Assembly: GCA_035489015.1 (NCBI GenBank)
Contig: DATHKR010000326.1
Span: 1 to 64,000, forward strand
DNA length: 64,000 nucleotides
DNA from: DATFRY01 sp035489015
Lineage (GTDB): Bacteria > Myxococcota_A > Polyangia > Haliangiales > Haliangiaceae
Direction: 5' to 3'
Part shown: positions 8,887-20,460 of the stretch, piece after piece
How positions within the stretch are numbered: position 1 is the stretch's first letter
Layout of the letters: each line of letters opens with the position of its first letter
Notes under the pieces: model-generated
The model's input: the letters and a program-made list of their open reading frames with translations, nothing else
The model's database searches: none
What the model was told of the DNA's origin: nothing
Translations under genes and position numbers: made by a program

Positions 8887-10440
8887 TCAGTCGCGCATGA
8901 GGAGAAACTCGTGCACGACGCCGTCGGGCGTCCGGTAGAGCAGCGCCTTCACCGTGCGCTCCGCGAAGGTGAAGCGCAGCGTGGTCACCTCCATGCCGCC
9001 GCGCGCCCTGGTCTCGGCTGCCTCGACCGCGCTCGGCTCACCGAGGGCGCGCAGGGCCGGCGCCGCCCGGGCCAGGCCGCTGTCCTCGAAGTAGTCGACC
9101 AGCTCGGGCGCGGCCATGGCGCGGTCGATCGTCCCGCGCTGCATCTGGTGGAGGAGATCGAGGGCGACCTGGGTCGCGGGCGGGCCCTTCACCGTCGGGA
9201 CGTGGGTCGACGGGCCGACCACCAGGGACACCAGCTGCTGGTGCAGGTCGCCCGGGCTGCCCCCCTCGGTGTTGACCAGGAAGATCACGGCGGAGCGCGT
9301 GCGCGGGATGACCGTGTTGTAGCCGAGGAAGCCGGCCACCGCGCCGGAGTGGGACAGCACCGTCTCGCCGCCCACGCGGCGGACCCCGAGGCCGCAGCCG
9401 TAGTCGGTGCTGCGCCCGCTGGCGAGGGTCCGGGCGGTGGTGAGGCGGCGGAGCGAGCGGCGCGACAGCAGCTTGCCGCCGGCCAGGGCCAGGTCCCAGC
9501 GGGCCAGGTCGCTGGCGCTGGCGTACATGCCGCCGGCGGCGTGCAGCCAGTCCCTGGCCTCGGGCGCGATCGGGCGGGGCGCGCCGAGCGCGAAGCTGAC
9601 GTGCCCGGCCGCGACCCCGGGCGTGCCCGGGACCGGCTCGAACGAGGCGTGGGTCATGCCGAGCGGGCCGAACACGCGCCGGCGCAGGAGCTCGGGCAGC
9701 GGCTGCCCGCTCACCCTCTCGACCACCCGGCCCAGCACCACGAAGCCGGTGTTGCTGTACGAGAAGCGCGTCCGCGGCTCGAACTCGAGCGGCACCGTCG
9801 CGTAGCGCTGGATGATCTGGTCCGGCTCGATCGGCTGGCGCATGCGGCGGTCGACGTAGTCGAGCGGATAGAAGTCGGGGTAGCCGGACATGTGCGCGCC
9901 GAGGTCGTCGAGCGTGATGTCGCCGGCGCGGGTCAGCTTCGGGTAGTGGGCCGCGACCTTGTCGTCGAGGGACAGCTTGCGGTCGTCGGCCAGGAGGAGC
10001 GCGGCGGTGCACACGAACTGCTTGGTGATCGAGCCGATGCCGAACGCGGTGTCCGGCGTGACCGGCTCGCCGGAGGCGAGCGAGGCCAGCCCGTAGCCGC
10101 GGGCCAGGGCGATCTTGCCGTCGCGCACGATCACCAGCGACGCGCCGACCAGCTCGCGCCGCTTCACCTGCGCCGCCACGTAGGCGTCGATCGCCGCGGC
10201 GTCGAACAGGGTCGGCAGCGCGGGGCCGGGCGGGTCGGTGGGCGGGGCGGCGGACGGGGCGGCGGACGGCGGGGAGGGCGAGGACGCCGCGCTGGTCGGC
10301 GAGGACGCTGCCGCGGACGGCGACGGCGTCGACGCCGCCGACGGTGACGAGGCGGGGCCGGCCCCGCCACCGGCGCATCCGTGCAGGCCGAGCGAGGCGA
10401 CCAGACCGAGCCAGACGAGGAGGGGGGAGGGCAGGCGCAT
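8887..10440 (-). CDS. Class C beta-lactamase-fold serine hydrolase lipoprotein
   Basis: A 517-residue protein. The ATG at 10440 opens a lipoprotein signal with lipobox LHGC, followed by a long Ala/Ser/Pro-rich linker. The serine-hydrolase fold has SITK (Ser-x-x-Lys) in FGIGSITKQF, YSN in FSYSNTGFVVLG, and HSG in VLSHSGAVAGFLG. These are the three catalytic motifs of class C beta-lactamases, D-alanyl-D-alanine peptidases and related esterases. A C-terminal beta domain follows. It is more likely an envelope peptidase or esterase than a resistance enzyme. It lies 35 bases downstream of a small Cys-rich lipoprotein gene on the same strand. Confidence 0.88.
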   Translation of the reverse strand: MRLPSPLLVWLGLVASLGLHGCAGGGAGPASSPSAASTPSPSAAASSPTSAASSPSPPSAAPSAAPPTDPPGPALPTLFDAAAIDAYVAAQVKRRELVGASLVIVRDGKIALARGYGLASLASGEPVTPDTAFGIGSITKQFVCTAALLLADDRKLSLDDKVAAHYPKLTRAGDITLDDLGAHMSGYPDFYPLDYVDRRMRQPIEPDQIIQRYATVPLEFEPRTRFSYSNTGFVVLGRVVERVSGQPLPELLRRRVFGPLGMTHASFEPVPGTPGVAAGHVSFALGAPRPIAPEARDWLHAAGGMYASASDLARWDLALAGGKLLSRRSLRRLTTARTLASGRSTDYGCGLGVRRVGGETVLSHSGAVAGFLGYNTVIPRTRSAVIFLVNTEGGSPGDLHQQLVSLVVGPSTHVPTVKGPPATQVALDLLHQMQRGTIDRAMAAPELVDYFEDSGLARAAPALRALGEPSAVEAAETRARGGMEVTTLRFTFAERTVKALLYRTPDGVVHEFLLMRD

Positions 10441-10475
10441 GGGCGACTCCAGTCGATCGATCGGCGGCGAGTGGA

Positions 10476-10736
10476 TCAGTGCTGCGACATGCACACGAAG
10501 CACGGGGTTCGCCCGTCGCACGAGGCGGGCGCGGACCCGGCCGGGGCGGCGTTGCACACGCCGAGGCGCGACTCGTCGAGCCGGCACACGTCGCCCATCC
10601 GCTTGCACACGGTCACCGGATCCGTCGGTGTGCCGGCCGGCTCGCGCTCGGCCGACGACCCAGCCGGCGACTTGCAGCCGAGGCTCGGGACCACCAGGAC
10701 ACAGGCGATGACGGCCGCGCGGAGGCTCCGGACCAT
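10476..10736 (-). CDS. Small cysteine-rich lipoprotein, unknown
   Basis: An 86-residue protein with a signal peptide and lipobox (PSLGC), then a short Ser/Ala/Pro linker and six cysteines arranged as VCKRMGDVCRLDES, GVCNAAPAG, SCDGRTPCFVC. The spacing suggests a small disulfide-bonded domain. The ATG at 10736 has a purine-rich GGAG upstream. It precedes the beta-lactamase-fold gene on the same strand by 35 bases, so the two could be one operon. I recognise no family. Confidence 0.65.
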   Translation of the reverse strand: MVRSLRAAVIACVLVVPSLGCKSPAGSSAEREPAGTPTDPVTVCKRMGDVCRLDESRLGVCNAAPAGSAPASCDGRTPCFVCMSQH

Positions 10737-10896
10737 CGCTCCACGCTCCTCCGCGCGCTGCGCGCTGTCAACCCCGCGCACCGATCGGGGATCCCGGCGT
10801 AACGCCGCGCGGGTCAGGCGCTCTACCGGTCTCGCCACGGACGCTGCGGGGATCCGCGCGACCGGCGGTGCGCGCCCATTCACAAGGAGAGTGAAC

Positions 10897-11289
10897 ATGA
10901 CCCTTCGATCGCGTTCGAGCATCTATCTGGCCCTCTGCCTCGCCTCGGCCTTTGCGGTCGCCGCCTGTGCGGTCGACGTCGACCAGCCGGACGACGAGCT
11001 CACCACCGCGGAGTCGTCGACCAGGGGCTCGGGGGCCCCGGTGAAGCTCACCGACCGGAACGGCCGCCCGATCACGTACGAGTCGCGCAACACGCAGGAG
11101 AAGCAGACCATCGATCACGGCGTCGACTCGTTCGTGGACCGGAACGGCGGCCGCGAGCCGCTCGGCTGCATGCTCGAGACTCCGTTCTCGATCAGCTGCT
11201 GGGGCTTCGGCTTCATGTGCGCCGCGTGGATCGACGAGGACGGCGCCGGCTCGCAGTGCTGGAGGTGCGAGGTCGCCGACTGCGAGTAG
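10897..11289 (+). CDS. Hypothetical lipoprotein with cysteine-rich C-terminus
   Basis: A 130-residue protein starting at ATG 10897 with AAGGAGAG upstream. The signal peptide ends in a lipobox-like VAAC. An acidic, hydrophilic middle (residues about 27-90) is followed by a C-terminal segment with six cysteines (CMLETPFSISCWGFGFMC and CWRCEVADC). This suggests a disulfide-stabilised outer-membrane-anchored protein. It is divergent from the small Cys-rich lipoprotein at 10736, and both intergenic promoters lie in 10737-10896. The function is unknown. Confidence 0.65.
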   Translation: MTLRSRSSIYLALCLASAFAVAACAVDVDQPDDELTTAESSTRGSGAPVKLTDRNGRPITYESRNTQEKQTIDHGVDSFVDRNGGREPLGCMLETPFSISCWGFGFMCAAWIDEDGAGSQCWRCEVADCE

Positions 11290-11353
11290 ACGACGGCTGG
11301 CGGCCAGCCGCTCGATGACCGGCGGCCAGCGCGGTGCGGTATGGTCGGCGCCG

Positions 11354-12250
11354 ATGCCGCCGCTCGACTTCGCCCGCGCGCCCGACGACCGCTTCGCCGA
11401 CCTGCCGGCATGGCCCTACGCGCCCCGCCACGCCGAGCTGGCCGGCTTCGACGGCCTGCGCATGCACCACGTGGACGAGGGGCCGCGCGGCGGCGACGTC
11501 ATCCTGTGCCTGCACGGCCAGCCGACCTGGTCCTATCTCTACCGCAAGATGATCCCGGTCTTCGTCGAGTCGGGCGCGCGCGTGGTCGCGCCCGACTTCT
11601 TCGGCTTCGGCCGCTCCGACAAGCCGACCGACGACGCGGTCTACACCTGGGACTTCCACCGGGCCAGCCTGATCGCGTTCATCGAGCGGCTCGGCCTCGG
11701 CCGCTTCACCCTGGTCTGCCAGGACTGGGGCGGGCTGCTCGGCTTGACCCTGCCGCTCGACATGCCGGACGCGATCGAGCGGCTCGTGGTCATGAACACC
11801 ACCCTCGCCGTCGGTGAGCCGCCCGGGCCCGGCTTTCTGGCCTGGCGTCAGTTCGTCGCCGGCCAGCCCGACTTCGACGTCGGCGAGCTCATGCGCCGTG
11901 CCGTGCCCGGGCTGTCCGACGGCGAGGTCGAGGCCTACCGCGCGCCGTTCCCCGACCGGGCTCACCGCGCCGGCGTGCGCCGGTTCCCGATGCTGGTGCC
12001 AGTCGCGCCGGACATGCCCGGCGCGGAGACCTCGCGCCGCGCCGCCGCCTGGTGGAAGGAGAGCTGGCGCGGGCCCAGCTTCATGGCGATCGGCGTGCAG
12101 GACCCGGTGCTCGGCATGCTGGCCATGGAGCGCCTGCGCGCGACCATCCGCGGCTGTCCGGCGCCGCTCGTGCTCGAGCATGCCGGGCACTTCGTGCAGG
12201 AGGCGGGCGACCAGGTCGCGCGCGCCGCCCTGGACCACTTCGCGCGTTGA
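11354..12250 (+). CDS. Haloalkane dehalogenase-like alpha/beta hydrolase
   Basis: A 298-residue alpha/beta hydrolase. HGQPTWSYLYRKM supplies the oxyanion-hole block with the Trp typical of haloalkane dehalogenases, and VCQDWGG gives an Asp nucleophile rather than the Ser of ordinary esterases. GVQDPVLG and HAGHFVQE provide the acid and the catalytic histidine. The pattern fits subfamily I (DhlA-like) dehalogenases, which turn halogenated alkanes into alcohols; epoxide hydrolases are the main alternative. The ATG at 11354 is preferred over earlier in-frame codons because the family-like sequence begins there. The next gene overlaps its stop by 4 bases. Confidence 0.85.
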   Translation: MPPLDFARAPDDRFADLPAWPYAPRHAELAGFDGLRMHHVDEGPRGGDVILCLHGQPTWSYLYRKMIPVFVESGARVVAPDFFGFGRSDKPTDDAVYTWDFHRASLIAFIERLGLGRFTLVCQDWGGLLGLTLPLDMPDAIERLVVMNTTLAVGEPPGPGFLAWRQFVAGQPDFDVGELMRRAVPGLSDGEVEAYRAPFPDRAHRAGVRRFPMLVPVAPDMPGAETSRRAAAWWKESWRGPSFMAIGVQDPVLGMLAMERLRATIRGCPAPLVLEHAGHFVQEAGDQVARAALDHFAR

Positions 12251-12990
12251 AGCCCTGGATCGAGATCGCGCGCGCGCCGGCCGCGGGCGGCGGGACCCTG
12301 ACCCTGCGCCGCCGCGATCAGGAGCTCGTCATCGAGGTCGACGGCGAGCTCCTCATGTCGAGCCGGCGGCACGGCTCCGAGGAGCACCTGGCCCGGGTCG
12401 GCTGCGCTCGGCTCGGGCCGGCGCCGCGCGTGCTGGTCGGCGGGCTCGGGATGGGCTTCACCCTGCGCGCCGCGCTCGATCTGCTGCCGGCCGGCGGCGA
12501 GGCGGTCGTCGTCGAGCTGGTGGCGGAGGTGGTCGACTGGAACCGCACCACGCTCGCCCACCTGGCCGGCGACCCGCTGGCCGATCCGCGCCTGCGGGTC
12601 CGGGTCGGCGACGTGGCCGACGCGATCGCCGGGGCCCGCGAGCTCGACGCGATCCTCCTCGACGTCGACAACAGCCCGCACGCGCTGACCCAGCCGGCCA
12701 ACCACGCGCTGTACGGTCCGGCCGGGCTGGCCGCGGCGGCGCGGGCGCTGAGGACCGGCGGCTGCCTGGCGATCTGGTCGGCGGTGAAGGCGCCGGACCT
12801 GGTCGGGCGCATGCGCCGGGCCGGCTTCACCGTCGAGGCGCACGATGTGCGGGCCGTGCGCCGCGCCGGCAGCCTGCACACCATCTATGCCGGTCGCACG
12901 GGTGACGGGGCCGCGGGCCGGCGCTCGGACCGATCCTCCGGCCGATCCTCCGGCCGATCCGCCGTCGGAGGCGCGCTCCCGCGCAAGTGA
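12247..12990 (+). CDS. Spermidine synthase-like SAM-binding protein
   Basis: A 247-residue Rossmann protein beginning at a TTG that overlaps the dehalogenase stop, so the pair is translationally coupled. VLVGGLGMGFTLRAAL is the nucleotide-binding glycine loop, VVVELVAEVVDWNR gives the acidic residue of motif II, and LDAILLDVDNSPHAL the acidic loop after strand 4. The layout resembles spermidine synthases, but the canonical GGGDGG is absent, so it may be a related methyltransferase or aminopropyltransferase-like protein. The C-terminus is an Arg/Ser/Gly-rich tail encoded by a 12-bp repeat. Confidence 0.75.
   Translation: MKPWIEIARAPAAGGGTLTLRRRDQELVIEVDGELLMSSRRHGSEEHLARVGCARLGPAPRVLVGGLGMGFTLRAALDLLPAGGEAVVVELVAEVVDWNRTTLAHLAGDPLADPRLRVRVGDVADAIAGARELDAILLDVDNSPHALTQPANHALYGPAGLAAAARALRTGGCLAIWSAVKAPDLVGRMRRAGFTVEAHDVRAVRRAGSLHTIYAGRTGDGAAGRRSDRSSGRSSGRSAVGGALPRK
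12930..12960. repeat. 12-bp tandem repeat at the 3' end of the spermidine synthase-like gene
   Basis: The unit ccgatcctccgg occurs about 2.6 times in tandem and encodes Asp/Gly-Arg-Ser-Ser in the C-terminal tail. It is in frame and probably of variable copy number. Confidence 0.75.
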
Positions 12991-13038
12991 TCGCGCCCGG
13001 CGCAGACAGACACCGCCCGGTGCCTTATCCTCCCGGCC

Positions 13039-13419
13039 ATGGGCATCGAAGTCAGCGGCAAGCTCCACACCATCTTCGAGACGAAGCAGGTGACCGACAG
13101 GTTCCAGAAGCGCGAGTTCGTCGTCGAGATGACCGACAACCCGAAGTATCCGCAGGTCGTGCTGTTCCAGCTGACCGGCGACCGCTGCGCGCTGCTCGAC
13201 CGGCTGCGGGTCGGCGAGGAGGTCCGCGTCGAGTTCAGCCTGCGCGGCCGCGAGTGGCGCAGCCCGCAGGGCGAGGTGAAGTACTTCAACAGCCTCGACG
13301 TGTGGTCGGTCGAGCCGCTCCGCACCGGACGGCGCGACGATCCGCCGCCGCTCGGCGATGACGACCGCCCGCCGGTGTCCGACGACACGCGGCCGGAGCT
13401 GGACGACATCCCGTTCTGA
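13039..13419 (+). CDS. DUF3127 OB-fold-like protein with SSB-type acidic C-terminal tip
   Basis: A 126-residue protein. Residues 1-90 match DUF3127: GKLHTIFETKQVTDRFQKRE, then FVVEMTDNPKYPQVVLFQLTGD and an EVKYFNSLDVW strand. This is a compact beta-rich domain mostly known from Bacteroidota. The tail is acidic and disordered and ends exactly in DDIPF, which matches the tip of bacterial single-stranded-DNA-binding proteins that recruits repair and replication partners. The ATG at 13039 opens the conserved block directly. It lies just upstream of glgX on the same strand (17 bases). Confidence 0.8.
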   Translation: MGIEVSGKLHTIFETKQVTDRFQKREFVVEMTDNPKYPQVVLFQLTGDRCALLDRLRVGEEVRVEFSLRGREWRSPQGEVKYFNSLDVWSVEPLRTGRRDDPPPLGDDDRPPVSDDTRPELDDIPF

Positions 13420-13436
13420 TCGGCGCGCCCGACCTC

Positions 13437-15575
<2,139 letters not shown>

Positions 15576-15634
15576 TCGAGCGTTCTCGCGATTTCGGAGT
15601 GCCGCCGCGCCCGGCCTTCGGTTAAGTCGACCGG

Positions 15635-17560
15635 GTGAGATCGGCACCGATCGAATCCGCCGCGCTGCCTCCCGGGCTGGTGCCGCTCTCCGGCGGGAGC
15701 TGGCACGCCTCGGTGTGGGCCCCGCGCGCGGCGGAGGTGTCGCTCCACATCCTGTCGCCCGACCGGGTGGTGCCGCTCGAGCGCGGCGCCGACGGGGTGC
15801 ACCGCGCGGTGCTCGGCGCGCGCGACGGGATGGCGGCGGGGACTCGCTACCGGTTCCGGCTGACCGGCGCCGACGCCGGCGCCGGCGCCGACATGGAGCT
15901 GGCCGACCCGGCGTCGCGCCACCAGCCGGACGGGGTGATGGGCCCGTCGGCCGCGTTCGACCCGAGCTTCGCGTGGACCGACGCCGGCTACCGGCCACCG
16001 CCGCTCGAGAGCATGGTGATCTACGAGCTGCACATCGGCACGTTCACCGCCGCCGGGACGTTCGACGCGGCGATCGCGCGGCTCGATCGATTGATCGACC
16101 TCGGCGTGAACGCGATCGAGATCATGCCGGTGTCCGAGTTCCCGGGCGGGCGCAACTGGGGTTATGACGGCGTGTTCCCGTGGGCGGTCCAGTCGACCTA
16201 CGGCGGGCCGGCCGGCCTCATGCGCCTGGTCGACGCCTGTCACCAGCGCGGGCTCGCCGCGCTGCTCGATGTGGTCTACAACCACCTGGGGCCGGAGGGG
16301 AACTGGCTGCCCTCGTTCGGGCCCTACCTCAGCGATCGCCACCGGACCTGGTGGGGCTCGGCGCTCAACTTCGACGGGCCGGACTCCGACGAGGTGCGCC
16401 GCTACTTCGTCGAGTCGGCCCGCTACTTCGCGCGCGACCTGCACCTGGACGGCTTCCGGCTCGACGCGGTCCACGCGATCGTCGACACCTCGGCGCGGCC
16501 GTTCCTGGTCGAGCTGAGCTCGTCCTTGCAAGAGCTCGGCGCCGAGCTGGGCCGGCCGATCCTGACCATGGCGGAGAGCGACCTCAACGACGCGCGCCTG
16601 GTCGCGCCGTGGGAGCGCGGCGGCATGGGCATGGACGCGCAGTGGGCCGACGACTTCCACCACGCGGTGCACACGCTCCTCACCGGCGAGGCGAGCGGCT
16701 ACTACGCCGACTACGGGTCGCTGCGCCACCTGGCCCGCGTGCTGTCGTCCGGCTGGGCCTACAGCGGTGATTACTCGCGGGTGCGCCGCCGGCGGCACGG
16801 CAACCCGACCGGCTCGGCGCCGGGCCGGTCGTTCGTGGTGTTCACCCAGAACCACGATCAGATCGGCAACCGCGCGCGCGGCGATCGGCTGAGCGAGACG
16901 GTGTCGCCGGCCGAGGACCGGCTGGCGGCGGCGCTCCTTTGCTGCGCGCCGTTCGTGCCGCTCCTGTTCATGGGCCAGGAGGTGGGCGAGCGGGCGCCGT
17001 TCCAGTACTTCACCAGCCACGAGGACCCCGGCCTCATCGAGGCGGTGCGGCGCGGGCGGATCGCCGAGTTCGCCGCGTTCGGCTGGCGGGCCGAGGACGT
17101 GCCGGATCCGCACGACCCGGCCACGTTCGCGCGGTCGAAGGTGAGCGAGGAGATCGCGGCCGGGGCGGCGGCGGGGATGTTCGAGCTCTACCGCGAGCTC
17201 CTCCGGCTGCGCCGCGAGCTGCCCGCGCTGCGCCGGCTCGACCGCGAGCGGGTCGACGTGAGCTGCCTCGAGCACGAGGGGCTGCTGATGCTGCTCCGCT
17301 GGACCGAGGACGGGCCGGCTCGCGCGCACCAGCAGGTGCTGCTGGTGGCCAGCTTCGCGCGCGAGCAGCGCGAGGTGGGCGTGCCGATCGGGCGATGGCG
17401 GGTGGCGCTGGACACCGCGGACCCGCGCTGGACGGGCGTGGCCACGGCCGGGGCGGTGACCCCGGCCGACGACCGCTGGATCGAGGGCGAGCGCGGGCGC
17501 GTGCGGGTGGCGGCGCGCTCGGCGGTGCTGCTGGTCTGCGACGGGGCGAGCGAGGCGTGA
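15635..17560 (+). CDS. treZ: Malto-oligosyltrehalose trehalohydrolase
   Basis: A 641-residue GH13 enzyme that releases trehalose from maltooligosyltrehalose. An N-terminal beta domain (GGSWHASVWAPRA) precedes the barrel. Catalytic blocks are DGFRLDAVHAI, MAESDLND and FTQNHDQIGNR. The reading frame starts at GTG 15635, shortly after glgX. Its stop overlaps the GTG of treY by 4 bases, so translation of the pair is coupled. Confidence 0.93.
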   Translation: MRSAPIESAALPPGLVPLSGGSWHASVWAPRAAEVSLHILSPDRVVPLERGADGVHRAVLGARDGMAAGTRYRFRLTGADAGAGADMELADPASRHQPDGVMGPSAAFDPSFAWTDAGYRPPPLESMVIYELHIGTFTAAGTFDAAIARLDRLIDLGVNAIEIMPVSEFPGGRNWGYDGVFPWAVQSTYGGPAGLMRLVDACHQRGLAALLDVVYNHLGPEGNWLPSFGPYLSDRHRTWWGSALNFDGPDSDEVRRYFVESARYFARDLHLDGFRLDAVHAIVDTSARPFLVELSSSLQELGAELGRPILTMAESDLNDARLVAPWERGGMGMDAQWADDFHHAVHTLLTGEASGYYADYGSLRHLARVLSSGWAYSGDYSRVRRRRHGNPTGSAPGRSFVVFTQNHDQIGNRARGDRLSETVSPAEDRLAAALLCCAPFVPLLFMGQEVGERAPFQYFTSHEDPGLIEAVRRGRIAEFAAFGWRAEDVPDPHDPATFARSKVSEEIAAGAAAGMFELYRELLRLRRELPALRRLDRERVDVSCLEHEGLLMLLRWTEDGPARAHQQVLLVASFAREQREVGVPIGRWRVALDTADPRWTGVATAGAVTPADDRWIEGERGRVRVAARSAVLLVCDGASEA

Positions 17561-20427
17561 GCGACGCCCGCATGATCGGCGGCCCGGCCTCGGCGACCTA
17601 TCGCCTCCAGCTCGGGTCCGGCTTCCGCCTGGCCGACGCGCTGGCCGCGGTGCCGTACCTCGACTCGCTCGGGGTCGGCGCGCTGTACCTGTCGCCGATC
17701 ACCGCGGCGACCGCCGGCAGCACCCACGGCTACGACGTGTGCGATCCGACCGCGATCAACCCGGAGCTGGGCGACGAGGACGATCTGCGCGCCCTGTCCG
17801 CCGCGCTGGCCGCGCGCGGCATGGGGCTCCTCATCGACATCGTGCCCAACCACATGGCCGCGACCACGGCCAACCGGTGGTGGCGCAACCTGCTGGCCGA
17901 CGGGCCCGACTCGCCGGACGCGCCGGTGTTCGACATCGACTGGCGGCCGACCGGCGCGACCGGGCGCGGCCAGGTGCTGCTGCCGGTGCTGGGCGCCTAC
18001 TACGGAGAGGTGCTGGCCCGCGGCGAGATCCGCCTCGCGCTCGAGGACGACGAGCCGGTGGTCGCGTACCACGACCGGCGCTTCCCGCTGGCGGTGCACT
18101 CGTGGCCGGCGCCCCTCGAGGCGATCGCGGCGAGGGCGGACCACGGCGGGGGCGCGTGGGCGGGCGCGATCGCGTCGCTCGCCGGCGAGATCCGCGCGGC
18201 GCGGGCCGAGCCGGCCGGGGCCGACGCGGCCGGGACCGACGCGCCGCGATTTCTCGACCCGCGCGCCGCGGCCGGGCTGCGCGGGCGCCTGGCCGGCATC
18301 CTCACCGCCCACCCGGGCGCGCGCGAGGCGGTGGCCGCGGCGCTCGAGGCGGAGCGCGATCCGGACCGGCTGCACGCGCTGCTCGAGCAGCAGGCCTATC
18401 GCCTGGCCTACTGGCGCATCGCGAACGAACGGATCAACTACCGCCGCTTCTTCGACGTGGCGGACCTGGTCGGGGTGCGGGTCGGCGACACCGAGGTGTT
18501 CGCCCGGGTCCACGAGCTCGCGCTTCGCCTGGTCCGCGAGGGGCTGGTCAGCGGCCTCCGCATCGATCACATCGACGGCCTGTGGGATCCGCACGCGTAC
18601 CTCGAGCGCCTGCAGGTGGCGGCGCGCGGCGATGGGGTCGGCCAGGGCGAGCGCGTGTGGATCGTGGTCGAGAAGATCCTCAGCGGCGACGAGCAGCTGC
18701 CCGGCGAATGGCCGGTGGCGGGCACGACCGGCTACGAGTTCGGCCGCGCGGTGACCTCGGCGCTGCTCGACCCGGTCGGGCTGGCCGCGCTCGACGACCT
18801 CTATCACCGCTTCATCGGCCGGCCGGAGCGGTTCGCCGATCTCCTCCACCGCCAGAAGCTGCGCGTGCTCGACGAGCTGTTCGCCGGCGAGATCGCGCAG
18901 CGCAGCGCGGAGCTCAACCGCCTGGCCGAGCTCGACCGCAGCGCGCGCGATCTGTCGCACCGCCAGCTGGGCGAGGCGCTGGCGGAGGTGACCGCGGCGT
19001 TCTCCGCCTACCGGACCTACGCCCGCGATCTCGTCCAGCGCCCGGCCGACCGCGCGCGCATCGAGCACGCGGTGGCCGAGGCGGCCCGGCGACGGCCGGA
19101 GCTGGACGCCGACGCGCTCGCCATGGTGCGGCGGGTGCTCCTGTTCGAGCTCGGCGGTCCGGCCGAGCGCGACCCCGAGCGCGACCGCGCCTGGCTCGAC
19201 CTGGTGCTGAAGTGGCAGCAGCTGACCGGGCCGCTCATGGCCAAGGGCCAGGAGGACACCGCGCTCTACCAGTACAACCGGCTCCTGTCGCTCAACATGG
19301 TCGGTGGCGAGCCGGATCCGCCGCGCGATCAGGTGGGCGCGGCCGGCTTCCACCGCCACGCGCGAGCCCAGGTCGACCGCTGGTGGGGCGGGCTGACCGC
19401 GACCTCGACCCACGACTCCAAGCGAAGCGAGGACGTGCGCGGCCGCCTCAACGTCCTGGCCGACGCCCACGACGCCTGGCAGCGCGCGCTGTGGCGCTGG
19501 CACCGGATGAACGCGCCGCACCGGCGCCAGGTGAACGGGCACGTCGCGCCGGACGCGAACGAGGAGCTGTTCCTGTACCAGACCCTGGTCGGAGCCTGGC
19601 CGCAGGATCCGGCCGATCGCCCTCGCTTCCGCGAGCGCCTGGCCCGCTACCTGGTCAAGGCCGCGCGCGAGGCCAAGGTCCACACCAGCTGGACCCGGGT
19701 GAACGAGGCCTACGAGCAGGCCCTGCTCGGCTTCGCCGACACGATCCTCGATCCGGCGCGCGCCCCCGACTTCGCCGCCGACCTCGAGCGCGTGGTCGAG
19801 CGAGTCGCCCTGCACGGCGCGGTCAACTCCCTGGCCCAGCTGGCCCTCAAGATCGCCGCCCCCGGCGTGCCCGACTTCTACCAGGGCACCGAGCTGTGGA
19901 CGCTGACCCTGGTCGATCCCGACAACCGCGAGCCGGTCGACCTCGCCGCCCGCACCAGCCTCCTGGCCGACCTCGATCAGCGCGCCGCCGCCGAGCGAGC
20001 CGACCTGTGCGCGTCGCTGTGCCGGCGCTGGCAGAGTGGCGCGATCAAGCTCTACATCACCTCGCGAGGCCTGCGCGCCCGCCGCGAGCAGCCGGCCCTG
20101 TTCCTGCGAGGCTCCTACACCCCGCTCGACGGCGAGGGAGCCCGCGCCGACCACATCATCGCCTTTGCCCGCCACCTCGGCGACCACTGGCTGATCGCCG
20201 CGGTCCCGCGCCTGCCCGCCACCCTCGGCGCCGGCATGCCGCTCGGCCGCCGCACCTGGCGAGACACCGCGATCCGCCTGCCCGACGGCGCGCCGACCCG
20301 CTGGCGCGACGTCCTGTCCGGCGAGGTCGTCACCGCCGATCAGGGCGCGCTGGCGGCCGGCCAGGTCTTCCACCACCTGCCGGTCTCGCTCCTCCGCGCC
20401 GACACCGGCGCGGGCGACGAAGCCTGA
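17557..20427 (+). CDS. treY: Maltooligosyl trehalose synthase
   Basis: A 956-residue GH13 enzyme that converts the reducing-end alpha-1,4 bond of maltodextrins to an alpha,alpha-1,1 bond. PASATYRLQL and LGVGALYLSP start the barrel. DIVPNHMA, GLRIDHIDGLWDP, IVVEKIL and TSTHDSKRSEDVR give the family's catalytic and substrate blocks. The GTG at 17557 overlaps the treZ stop; ATG 17572 is a possible alternative start. It is longer than some TreY proteins (about 700-800 residues) because of an Ala-rich segment near residues 195-250. Confidence 0.93.
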   Translation: MSDARMIGGPASATYRLQLGSGFRLADALAAVPYLDSLGVGALYLSPITAATAGSTHGYDVCDPTAINPELGDEDDLRALSAALAARGMGLLIDIVPNHMAATTANRWWRNLLADGPDSPDAPVFDIDWRPTGATGRGQVLLPVLGAYYGEVLARGEIRLALEDDEPVVAYHDRRFPLAVHSWPAPLEAIAARADHGGGAWAGAIASLAGEIRAARAEPAGADAAGTDAPRFLDPRAAAGLRGRLAGILTAHPGAREAVAAALEAERDPDRLHALLEQQAYRLAYWRIANERINYRRFFDVADLVGVRVGDTEVFARVHELALRLVREGLVSGLRIDHIDGLWDPHAYLERLQVAARGDGVGQGERVWIVVEKILSGDEQLPGEWPVAGTTGYEFGRAVTSALLDPVGLAALDDLYHRFIGRPERFADLLHRQKLRVLDELFAGEIAQRSAELNRLAELDRSARDLSHRQLGEALAEVTAAFSAYRTYARDLVQRPADRARIEHAVAEAARRRPELDADALAMVRRVLLFELGGPAERDPERDRAWLDLVLKWQQLTGPLMAKGQEDTALYQYNRLLSLNMVGGEPDPPRDQVGAAGFHRHARAQVDRWWGGLTATSTHDSKRSEDVRGRLNVLADAHDAWQRALWRWHRMNAPHRRQVNGHVAPDANEELFLYQTLVGAWPQDPADRPRFRERLARYLVKAAREAKVHTSWTRVNEAYEQALLGFADTILDPARAPDFAADLERVVERVALHGAVNSLAQLALKIAAPGVPDFYQGTELWTLTLVDPDNREPVDLAARTSLLADLDQRAAAERADLCASLCRRWQSGAIKLYITSRGLRARREQPALFLRGSYTPLDGEGARADHIIAFARHLGDHWLIAAVPRLPATLGAGMPLGRRTWRDTAIRLPDGAPTRWRDVLSGEVVTADQGALAAGQVFHHLPVSLLRADTGAGDEA

Positions 20428-20460
20428 TCGGCGAGCTCATCGGGCAAGCCGTCGAGCGGC

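Noticed and set aside
8887..10440. True beta-lactamase resistance gene
   Set aside because: The three class C motifs are shared with esterases and D-alanyl-D-alanine peptidases; the lipoprotein linker and lack of an AmpR neighbour do not support a resistance role.
17188..20376. A 1062-residue open frame on the minus strand opposite treY
   Set aside because: Antisense shadow of treY with no protein family resemblance.
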